Below are positions 57,506 through 64,000 of a DNA stretch of 64,000 bases, one piece after another. A program made the position numbers and the translations under genes. Position 1 is the stretch's first letter; every line of letters starts with the position of its first letter. The notes beneath the pieces are model-generated. The model did no database searches, was not told the origin of the DNA, and saw only the letters and a program-made list of their open reading frames with translations. Origin of the DNA: Vibrio tubiashii (lineage in GTDB: Bacteria > Pseudomonadota > Gammaproteobacteria > Enterobacterales > Vibrionaceae); NCBI GenBank assembly GCA_000775715.1, contig JRWQ01000019.1, forward strand, positions 30,640-94,639, given 5' to 3'.

Positions 57506-59041
57506 ATGAGGCTGTTCCTTTTATTGAGTCTGTTGCCTTTACTACTCCCGTTATCTGCTTCAGCGGAAACTCATACCATGTATTACTTACGTGATTGTAA
57601 TAACACGTTGTATACTGGCGGTTCTCCAAGTGCTGTTGCAGCAAATTACACTAATTCTAGTACTTGTATTACTAGATATGATGATGTTTACGACTACATA
57701 CCCGGAGCCTATGACAACGGTAAAAGTGCTTGTGTTACCGTTATTCGTAAGGGTGAGAGTTCAGGTTCACTACAATATTGTGAAGATATTTACGTTAGCT
57801 CAGTAACATGTTCAGAGGGTCAAGAGTTTAATCCTACTACTGGTTCCTGTGAGACTCCCAACAATTGCGAACCCTTAGCAGGTAATACCAAATCTACGAC
57901 TTGGGATTACACAAAATACGGTGATTCACCGACCTTTTGTAGTGCAGGTTGTGAGCTTAAGACTACAGGTTCATCATGCTTTCTTGGTACTGGCGGATGT
58001 GGTGGAACGGTTGTTATCACTGGGCAAACATGTAGTGATGAAGGTACTTCCCCTGGGGGCAATATTCCCGATTCGGTTCCTCAAGGTTGTCAGGATTTCA
58101 ACGGCACATATCTTTGTCCTAAAGATTCTGACGGTGACGGTCAACCCGACGCAGGTCAACCAATAGATACTAGTGCTAAATGCGGTTATGGCGGTAATGA
58201 CAAATTTTCTTGTCATGGTGGTACTTACGAAGAACCTGATTACGAGATGCAAGATCCTACTAAACCTCTTGAGGGTGTTGAGTCCAATCCTTTAGATCCT
58301 GCCGATACGACTGTTGAGAATGTCGAAGGTGTTAGTGACCCTACTCAACAATCTGATGAACGTGCTCAAATTCTTTTAATGAATAAACAAATCAATTCTC
58401 TCTTAGAGGCTTTGAACTCTGATAATAACGCCAATTTTAAGAAGGTGGTCGATGAGCTTAAGAACTCTAATGAATATAACAAACAGCAACTTGAACAGAT
58501 AGTAAATTCTACCAATAAACAAGTTGAGGTTTGGAATGAACTCAAGGCACTCCAGAAAACAGGCACAGAGGATTTAGTTAACGCTATCAATGGCCTCGAT
58601 GACTACGACGAACATTATCATAATCAACAAATGAGTAAGTTAAACGATCTGATTAGTGCCGTTAATGGTATCGGTAATGGCGGTTCCGGTGACTCTAAAG
58701 GTCAAGAGATTTTGGATTCTATTTCTAATGTTGAAGCCGCAATTGATGGAACTAGCGCAACCTATACCTCGCAGCATGACGATGAGTCCCTCAAAACTAC
58801 TATGGTCAATCGACTTTACGAAACTAAGAATAAAATTCATGACGGCATGTTAGATGCTTTCGTCTCAATTGATTTGTCTGGTGCTTCTCGCCCTTCCTTT
58901 GCTCTTGATATGAACGGTTTTGGGTTTGGTACATATGACATGGATGATTATGTCAACTTTGACTACATCTTTGGTTTCATTCGGATTTGTATTTTGTTTA
59001 CGGCTGCAATGCTGTGTAGAAAACTGATATTTGGAGGCTAA
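57506..59041 (+). CDS. Phage adsorption protein (pIII-like)
   Basis: 511 residues. A signal peptide ends near SASA. Cys-rich N-terminal parts (CSEGQEFNPTTGSCE) are followed by an acidic DSDGDGQPDAGQ segment, a long helical region (about 285–430) and a C-terminal membrane helix (YIFGFIRICILFTAAMLC). This matches minor coat pIII, which binds the host pilus and Tol proteins. The receptor is unknown. AGGGGA precedes the start. Confidence 0.82.
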   Translation: MRLFLLLSLLPLLLPLSASAETHTMYYLRDCNNTLYTGGSPSAVAANYTNSSTCITRYDDVYDYIPGAYDNGKSACVTVIRKGESSGSLQYCEDIYVSSVTCSEGQEFNPTTGSCETPNNCEPLAGNTKSTTWDYTKYGDSPTFCSAGCELKTTGSSCFLGTGGCGGTVVITGQTCSDEGTSPGGNIPDSVPQGCQDFNGTYLCPKDSDGDGQPDAGQPIDTSAKCGYGGNDKFSCHGGTYEEPDYEMQDPTKPLEGVESNPLDPADTTVENVEGVSDPTQQSDERAQILLMNKQINSLLEALNSDNNANFKKVVDELKNSNEYNKQQLEQIVNSTNKQVEVWNELKALQKTGTEDLVNAINGLDDYDEHYHNQQMSKLNDLISAVNGIGNGGSGDSKGQEILDSISNVEAAIDGTSATYTSQHDDESLKTTMVNRLYETKNKIHDGMLDAFVSIDLSGASRPSFALDMNGFGFGTYDMDDYVNFDYIFGFIRICILFTAAMLCRKLIFGG

Positions 59042-59044
59042 ATC

Positions 59045-59359
59045 ATGGGTTGGATTAACGATTTATTTCAGCAATTACTTGATGCAATCATTGCTCTTTT
59101 CATGAGCTTGGTTGAGATATTCAAAGATATTGTTTACTGGTTTTTCAATCTCATTATGAATGTGGTTGATGACCTTTTAGCCGTGGCTATTTCGTTGTTC
59201 GAGCCAATCGACATTGGACAATATATGTCTGGCTTCCCTCCAGAGGCCGCTTGGGTTCTTGCTCAGATTGGCATACCTCAAGCACTAGGAATGATTGTTT
59301 CATCTATTGGTATTCGAATTATTCTTCAGTTGATTCCGTTTACGAGGTTAGGCTCATGA
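59045..59359 (+). CDS. Phage DUF2523 membrane protein (pVI-like)
   Basis: 104 residues, three hydrophobic segments (LDAIIALFMSLVEIF, DIVYWFFNLIMNVV, ALGMIVSSIGIRIIL). It sits between the pIII-like gene and zot, the fixed DUF2523/pVI position. It stops phage ends during assembly by analogy. GGAGG precedes the ATG; it overlaps zot by 4 bp. Confidence 0.85.
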   Translation: MGWINDLFQQLLDAIIALFMSLVEIFKDIVYWFFNLIMNVVDDLLAVAISLFEPIDIGQYMSGFPPEAAWVLAQIGIPQALGMIVSSIGIRIILQLIPFTRLGS

Positions 59360-60477
59360 TAAATGCATTAACAGGTAGACCTGGAGGCGGTAAAAGCTAC
59401 GAGGCTGTTGCCTTCCATATAATCCCCGCTTTAAAGGACGGTAGAAAGGTTGTCACTAATGTCGCGCTCAATATTGACCACTTTGTAAAGATATTTGGTC
59501 AAGATGTCGTTGATGAGTTGCTAGTCGTTGTTGATGGTGATTTAACTAATTTTGGCTCAAAGGAACGTCCGTTCTCTAAGGTTGAACATTATCAAGATGA
59601 ATGGCGCAATGAAAAAGGTCAAGCGCCTCTGTACGTCATAGATGAGGCTCATATGTCATTGGGTCGCAATGCTAATGATGCGATTCTTGAATGGTATTCT
59701 ATGCACCGTCATTCTGGTGCTGACATCATCTTAATGACCCAGAACTTAAGAAAGGTTCATCGTGATATTAAGGATATGGTTGAGATCCATTATTACTGTG
59801 TCAAGAATGCCGCAATGGGTTCAAACAAAACCTATACACGTAAAGTAAAAAATGGTGCTAATGGGGTTGATCTAAATGAGAACGTGCGTAAATACGAGAA
59901 ACAATACTTCCCTTTCTACCAGAGTCACACGAGTTCTAATAAAGCTGTAGAGGAAGCTGTCGCGAAGGATGTTAAGCCACTTTGGAAACATTGGACGGTT
60001 TGGTTAGCTGGTCTATTGCTTTTTGTTGGCCCTGCCATGTTAATTTCTAACGGTGGTTTGTTTGGAGGCTTTGGAGAAGAACAAGACCAAACTGAGCAAC
60101 CTGCTACTCAAGAAACAAGGCAAACGCAATCCCAAACAGATGCGACACAACAAAAGAAGAGGCGCAAGCCTCAAGACCCATTACACGAATATAAGTTATA
60201 CGCTAGTGGTGAGACTGTTCATGTATTTCTAGATGACCAAAACAGGCCAGTTAAAGGCAAGACGTTTAAACGTATTTACGTCGATGTGTATGAGGATGAT
60301 TTCAGACTATTCACGACGACGAATGAGGACTTGTTAGAAATGGGCTATGCGTTTAAAACTTTGACTGAGTGTATCTATCAACTCACCTATAAAGATTCAA
60401 CCCGCCTAGTTGTTTGCGGTGACTACGAAGAACAAGCCAAGAAGAACGACTTTTTAGCCTCTTCAATTTCTTTCTGA
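59356..60477 (+). CDS. zot: Zot-family phage assembly ATPase (pI-like)
   Basis: 373 residues. The Walker A loop GRPGGGKSYE is at the very N-terminus and Walker B is in LYVIDEAHMSLG. One membrane helix is near residues 216–236 (HWTVWLAGLLLFVGPAMLI), and a periplasmic C-terminal region follows a Gln/Thr-rich linker. It drives extrusion of phage through the inner membrane. I start at ATG 59356; the frame open from 59251 lies inside the DUF2523 gene. Confidence 0.92.
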   Translation: MINALTGRPGGGKSYEAVAFHIIPALKDGRKVVTNVALNIDHFVKIFGQDVVDELLVVVDGDLTNFGSKERPFSKVEHYQDEWRNEKGQAPLYVIDEAHMSLGRNANDAILEWYSMHRHSGADIILMTQNLRKVHRDIKDMVEIHYYCVKNAAMGSNKTYTRKVKNGANGVDLNENVRKYEKQYFPFYQSHTSSNKAVEEAVAKDVKPLWKHWTVWLAGLLLFVGPAMLISNGGLFGGFGEEQDQTEQPATQETRQTQSQTDATQQKKRRKPQDPLHEYKLYASGETVHVFLDDQNRPVKGKTFKRIYVDVYEDDFRLFTTTNEDLLEMGYAFKTLTECIYQLTYKDSTRLVVCGDYEEQAKKNDFLASSISF

Positions 60478-60919
60478 ATAATTCAATGTTTTGCGGAGGG
60501 GCCCCGTTACGTCGGGGAGGAACCGCAAACACATTGACGTATCCTTGCTGAAATAGTTAGGCGAAACGCCAAACTCTCTCGCGCTCAGTAGCGCGCCCGA
60601 CTCGCGTATTCAAACAATCATCTAGCCCCGCAGGGATAAGCAATGCGCTTGCGCAAGCGAAACACCAAGCCGCCCGACTATCTTCGCCATGTGCACCATA
60701 CTCATTCGGCGCGGTTAGTCTCTCCACACTAAGTAGTGGAAGCCTCTCGCCTCCCTGCTAGGCCTTCTTTTTAAACCTTTGCGAGTGCCCAGCTAAGGTT
60801 ACTCTTCATCGACTTAGACTTGCGTCAAAGTGAAATGCACTTGGTTTGATATTGAGGTGCCTTTCATGTAGAAAATCAATAGGCGAAATGGATAGGTAAT
60901 AAATTTCAAGGTAAGCAGT
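60478..60919. other. Phage intergenic region with hairpins: probable origin/packaging signal
   Basis: 442 bp without a gene. The largest structure, 60483–60537, has 14-bp arms (TCAATGT…TTTGCGG against CCGCAAAC.ACATTGA, one bulge) and an inner CCCCG/CGGGG stem. Others: GTTAGGCG/CGCCAAAC near 60558–60577, GCGCT/AGCGC near 60585–60597, CGCTTG/CAAGCG near 60637–60651, and CCAC/GTGG near 60726–60741. Clustered hairpins after the assembly gene mark plus/minus origins and the packaging signal of inoviruses. Confidence 0.7.
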
Positions 60920-61381
60920 ATGATAAAACGAGCCGCTTTAATGCTATTAGTTGTTCCCCTATTTGCTTCAGCGGATTTAATAGAAGTTAAAGAAAGCGCA
61001 CAGTGGAATGTAAATGGCCTTGCTCATTATGTGAGAGCAAAAGAAGCCAAGAACTTCACAGCTAATCTAGTCTCTACGCGGAACAACGCTTCAGTTATAG
61101 GTTTTAACGAACCCTATGATATTTGTCCATTTGAGCCTAAGTACAAGAAAGTAAAGGTTCAGTATCAATGGGTAAACTATGTGACTCATTGCTATGGTGG
61201 TAACGAATTCTGGATACCTGCGACCCAGAAAGGTAAGGACTTTGTTAAGCAAAAATTCACTAGCAATTCGGATGTAAAAGTCGTTTTTGACAACAAAACC
61301 TATACGTTCTCTACCAAGAAGTTTACGTCTGTTAGACAAAAATGGGAGAGAACTGTAAAAACTGTGGGGGATGCGCTGTAG
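60920..61381 (+). CDS. Secreted hypothetical protein, phage accessory
   Basis: 153 residues with a signal peptide (MIKRAALMLLVVPLFASA) and a soluble, Lys-rich mature part with two Cys (ICPFEPKY, HCYGGNEF) that could form a disulfide. Not recognised. It lies after the origin region in phage orientation and is followed by a perfect hairpin, so it is a single-gene accessory unit. Confidence 0.7.
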   Translation: MIKRAALMLLVVPLFASADLIEVKESAQWNVNGLAHYVRAKEAKNFTANLVSTRNNASVIGFNEPYDICPFEPKYKKVKVQYQWVNYVTHCYGGNEFWIPATQKGKDFVKQKFTSNSDVKVVFDNKTYTFSTKKFTSVRQKWERTVKTVGDAL

Positions 61382-61383
61382 GA

Positions 61384-61407
61384 GCACCCCGTATAGTAAT
61401 ACGGGGT
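61384..61407. terminator. Perfect hairpin after the secreted protein
   Basis: 10-bp arms CACCCCGTAT / ATACGGGGTG with an AGTA loop. No T tract follows, so it may be a terminator of weak type or a single-strand structure of the phage. Confidence 0.6.
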
Positions 61408-61525
61408 GAAAGTCCTCCACCTCAAATCACATTCATTCGATTCTCATGACTCTATTACTTTCTCAAACGCAAAAAAAATGCTTTAATGCTCCTCAAAGTT
61501 CATATTGTTGTTAGCAGGAAAATAA

Positions 61526-62275
61526 ATGAAACCAAACTTTGATGTTCACCAAAAACATCTATCTGTAGCGTTTTTAGGGGCATTTAATCCCCTTAATTTC
61601 ACTCCAGATTGGCTTCATAAATATGAGCTTATAAGCGATAAAGACTTTGAAGAAGCTAAGATCCAACAACTAAATATCGATGGCATTCAAGTTCAGTTTA
61701 CTTGGTTCAAAATCGAAGTGACTCCAGTTTCTTTCAATACAGCTGACAAACGATTGATGGTTACTTTAATCGACGAAGGGTCTTATACGATTTTTAAAGA
61801 CTTAGTTTATTCGCTGATTGAAATGCATATTACAACTTCAGCTTATGCAGTCGGGATAAACTCAACTTATACCATCACCAACAAGTCAAGAGAAGATTGG
61901 GACGCGCTAGGTCATAAACTTGTACCGAAAGAACACTGGAGAAATGTTTTTTCTCCGAATCAAAAAGACGAAGACTCAAAGCTTGGGATTACACACGTTT
62001 CAATGAGACTAGATAGTCACAAAGAATCCGTTGTAGACCTTCCTGAAGGTTTATACACAGAGTTGAATGTCACAGTTCGCCCAGTAATTAAATCTGAAAC
62101 GCAGAAGTTGGATTTTGCTACGTCTATAAACTTCAACTATCATTTTCCTATCCCTGACAGATCAGTATCAATTACTTGTTCAGCAATGGATCTAGCTCGT
62201 AAAACATTAGATATCCATTGGGACACATTAAAAGAAGAAGCTGACGTCAAACTAAATGAGCTAGCATCGGTATAA
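61526..62275 (+). CDS. Unrecognised protein, first gene of cargo operon (249 aa)
   Basis: 249 residues, soluble, no signal peptide. No family recognised. Segments worth searching are LGAFNPLNFTPDWLHKYELI, NIDGIQVQFTWFKIEVTPV and DFATSINFNYHFPIPD. AGGA precedes ATG 61526. The next gene starts 4 bp after its stop, so the two are co-translated. The sequence is AT-rich compared with the chromosomal genes to the left. Confidence 0.75.
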   Translation: MKPNFDVHQKHLSVAFLGAFNPLNFTPDWLHKYELISDKDFEEAKIQQLNIDGIQVQFTWFKIEVTPVSFNTADKRLMVTLIDEGSYTIFKDLVYSLIEMHITTSAYAVGINSTYTITNKSREDWDALGHKLVPKEHWRNVFSPNQKDEDSKLGITHVSMRLDSHKESVVDLPEGLYTELNVTVRPVIKSETQKLDFATSINFNYHFPIPDRSVSITCSAMDLARKTLDIHWDTLKEEADVKLNELASV

Positions 62276-62279
62276 CGTT

Positions 62280-62840
62280 ATGGCACTAACAGCAGAATTA
62301 CTAGAACCTGTTCTAAACTCTTCAGACATAAAGCCCGAACTAAACAAGGCTAACTCTGGACTTCGTGTTGTAGAGAACGTGAAACAAATATTCACGAAAC
62401 TCAACACTGCTATTGATGTTGAAACGCACTTAGAAAGTAATGAACCTTCAAATACCCTAGATGTTGCTGACTCCAAGGTTGTAACACAGTCATTAGATTT
62501 AGAAGCTGAGTACTACTGCGTAGCTGCCTCGATTTCTAGATCAACTCAAACATTGGAAGCTAGAGTGTACGATATTCATTCCAACAGCCACATAATGGAT
62601 TTGGAAGTGCCTTTTGGTGAATTTTCTCTTGATGATCAAACTTTAATAAAAGAAAACGCTATTTTTTATTGGAGAATTGGCACTAAAACCACAACTAGTT
62701 TTAACAAGAAAAAATCATCATATTCGAATCAGAACACCACCTTCTCATCCTTTAAAATGAGAAGAGTTTTTACAAGACGTCAATTCCACAAGAGCAAAAT
62801 AGACAAGAGAGTTGCTCAACTCAAAACATTGTTCTCATAA
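62280..62840 (+). CDS. Unrecognised protein, second gene of cargo operon (186 aa)
   Basis: 186 residues, soluble. A conserved-looking core, ENAIFYWRIGTKTTTSF, lies near residues 125–142, and the C-terminus is strongly basic (RRVFTRRQFHKSKIDKR), which could bind nucleic acid. No family recognised. It sits tightly between the 249-aa gene and the MBL gene. Confidence 0.72.
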   Translation: MALTAELLEPVLNSSDIKPELNKANSGLRVVENVKQIFTKLNTAIDVETHLESNEPSNTLDVADSKVVTQSLDLEAEYYCVAASISRSTQTLEARVYDIHSNSHIMDLEVPFGEFSLDDQTLIKENAIFYWRIGTKTTTSFNKKKSSYSNQNTTFSSFKMRRVFTRRQFHKSKIDKRVAQLKTLFS

Positions 62841-62859
62841 TAATACTAAGAGTAATTAA

Positions 62860-63930
62860 GTGTCTCATAACGTAAAAGTAGTTGTGTTAGGTCGAGGAAC
62901 GGGTGAGTTTATACTAGTTGAGTACGAAGAAAATTCATGGCTTGTTATTGATTCATTTCGACATCCTAAATCAAACGCTCCAATTGCAGTATGGTATCTT
63001 CAGTCTATCGGCCTAAACCCTTATGAAGTAGTTAAAAAAATCATCATTACGCACTTTCATCAAGACCATATCTCCGGGATGAAAGATTTGATAGAACGAT
63101 GCGATCCGACGACACCTGTATATATTTCTCAAGCTTTAACAGCAGACGAAGCTATCAAGTATTACATTACGTTAGATGAAGCTCAGTCTGGCGATAGAGT
63201 CTCCGGTGTTTCTGAAATCACCAAAATACTAACTTATTTACACAGCAATAGTAGAAGACCTCGTCCATTAAAACAGGATGAGACCATCTTTAGAAACTCT
63301 GATATCGACTTGATAGCTTTGTCACCTTCTAACTATGATATCCAAGAAGCTAATTTGAAATTTGCCAAATTACTTCACGAAACGGATAAAGATGCTGCGC
63401 CGATGGCTCCTAGGGAAAATCCAAATAACTACTGTGTCGTGATCAATTTAGATCTAAAGAATATAGGTAGGAGTGCAATATTCGGAGCAGATCTTGAAAC
63501 AGATGATCATCCTGAAAGTGGTTGGAACTCAGTTTCTACTTCGGTTCTTTCCCCTACCGATGGTTCAGTTAATTTTTTCAAGATCTCTCACCATGGTTCG
63601 ATAACAGGCTATCATCAAAACTTCTGGTCTAGGAAAGTTGAACTAGATGCTTTGTCTGTCATCACAACATTTGAAAAAGGTAAGAGCCCCCTACCTACTA
63701 GAGCTTGTGTACAAATGTACAAACAGCACACAAGTAAATTGTTTTGCACGACGGAGCCAAAATACTTAAAAGCTGACAAAGTACTCCCAGCTAAAGCTGC
63801 AAAGATCGCTCAAAAGAAATCGCCTAACGTCGTTGTTAAACCGTTGGACTTAAACTTAGGGTATGTGTTAGCAGAACAGACAAGTAGCACTTTTAATCAC
63901 GTATTATATGGTAGCGCCACACAGCTTTAG
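62860..63930 (+). CDS. MBL-fold hydrolase, ComEC-like type, third gene of cargo operon
   Basis: 356 residues from GTG 62860. The metal-binding motif HFHQDH is near residue 66, GADLE near 209 and SHHGS near 243. These place it in the metallo-beta-lactamase superfamily, closest to the ComEC/Rec2-like group by the SHHGS motif. There are no membrane segments, so it is cytoplasmic. Possible activities are nuclease, phosphodiesterase or peptidase; the substrate is unknown. It is the only enzyme of the three-gene cargo. Confidence 0.82.
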   Translation: MSHNVKVVVLGRGTGEFILVEYEENSWLVIDSFRHPKSNAPIAVWYLQSIGLNPYEVVKKIIITHFHQDHISGMKDLIERCDPTTPVYISQALTADEAIKYYITLDEAQSGDRVSGVSEITKILTYLHSNSRRPRPLKQDETIFRNSDIDLIALSPSNYDIQEANLKFAKLLHETDKDAAPMAPRENPNNYCVVINLDLKNIGRSAIFGADLETDDHPESGWNSVSTSVLSPTDGSVNFFKISHHGSITGYHQNFWSRKVELDALSVITTFEKGKSPLPTRACVQMYKQHTSKLFCTTEPKYLKADKVLPAKAAKIAQKKSPNVVVKPLDLNLGYVLAEQTSSTFNHVLYGSATQL

Positions 63931-63931
63931 T

Positions 63932-63953
63932 AGGGGCTTACAGCCCCTTTATT
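63932..63953 (+). terminator. Terminator of the cargo operon
   Basis: A perfect 7-bp stem AGGGGCT / AGCCCCT (loop TAC) followed by TTATTT. Confidence 0.85.
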
Positions 63954-64000
63954 TCGCATATCGCTTTAGCATACTTTAGATGTATTAGTTCCGACTAGAT

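Larger units (their letters stand above)
54431..60919 (+). mobile_element. Filamentous phage (inovirus) prophage core, inserted at dif
   Basis: Left edge at dif; then a leftward repressor and rightward early, replication, coat and assembly genes in the usual Vibrio inovirus order, closing with a hairpin-rich intergenic region. No integrase gene is present, as expected for phages that borrow XerC/XerD. Cargo genes continue to 63953. No second dif copy was found up to 64000, so the right end is unresolved. Confidence 0.9.

Noticed and set aside
63954..64000. Second dif site at the window end
   Set aside because: No stretch matches the XerC or XerD arms beyond chance.
1..64000. tRNA or rRNA genes
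   Set aside because: No cloverleaf with TTCGA-type loop or rRNA-like segment was noticed outside coding regions.

Overview
The window is chromosomal DNA of a Vibrio, from the terminus region of the larger chromosome. The evidence is gene content and order: fdh–tup–two-component locus, potABCD, ttcA–uspE–fnr–cco, and a FIST protein with a hybrid kinase, in an arrangement I recall from the V. cholerae VC14xx–VC15xx region. It also carries a chromosome-dimer resolution (dif) site that, by recall, differs from V. cholerae dif1 by one central base. The species cannot be fixed from sequence alone.

Layout. 1–8.5 kb: end of an NlpC/P60-type lipoprotein gene, a chemoreceptor, a sterol-desaturase-like enzyme, a DTW-domain tRNA enzyme, nagK, DUF2960, molybdopterin genes mobA and a mobB–moeA fusion, and a small beta-barrel protein. 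8.5–14.5 kb: tungstate importer tupABC, divergent from a sigma-54 response regulator and its membrane kinase. 14.6–20.6 kb: ybiT, small redox/Cys-rich genes, VF530-family gene, a second chemoreceptor, fdhD. 20.8–29.5 kb: a complete Cys-type formate dehydrogenase cluster (DUF3305, DUF3306, 4Fe-4S protein, TorD-like chaperone, TAT peptide, fdhABC, membrane protein). 29.6–32.8 kb: amtB with a textbook NtrC/sigma-54 promoter, cobB, a GGDEF protein. 32.8–38 kb: polyamine transporter potABC with two potD copies. 38.3–43.6 kb: membrane protein, Bax-like lipoprotein, DUF2987, ttcA, uspE, fnr. 43.7–50.7 kb: cbb3 oxidase ccoNOQP with assembly genes ccoH, ccoI, ccoS and a SafE-like protein. 51–54.3 kb: small anchored protein, FIST protein, hybrid kinase. 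54.43 kb: dif. 54.43–60.9 kb: a filamentous phage (inovirus) inserted at dif. 60.9–63.95 kb: accessory cargo, with three adjacent unrecognised/MBL-fold genes.

How the parts work together. The metal-cofactor genes (tup, mobA, mobB–moeA, fdhD, fdh) form a formate-oxidation theme. A near-identical palindrome with core GTGAGACATTTTGTC lies about 70–80 bp upstream of two sigma-54 promoters, one for tupABC and one for the fdh operon. The regulator/kinase pair beside tup is the obvious candidate to bind both. FNR (with an FNR box in its own promoter), cbb3 oxidase and FDH make up the respiratory theme.

The prophage has the usual inovirus order: divergent repressor, early genes, Rep, ssDNA-binding protein, coat proteins, pIII-like adsorption protein, DUF2523, Zot, then a hairpin-rich intergenic region. 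The repressor gene ends inside dif. No second dif copy was found before the window ends, so the right boundary is unresolved. The three-gene cargo (249 aa, 186 aa, ComEC-like MBL hydrolase) is the best candidate for an undescribed system, possibly defence or superinfection control, but this is inference from position and architecture only.
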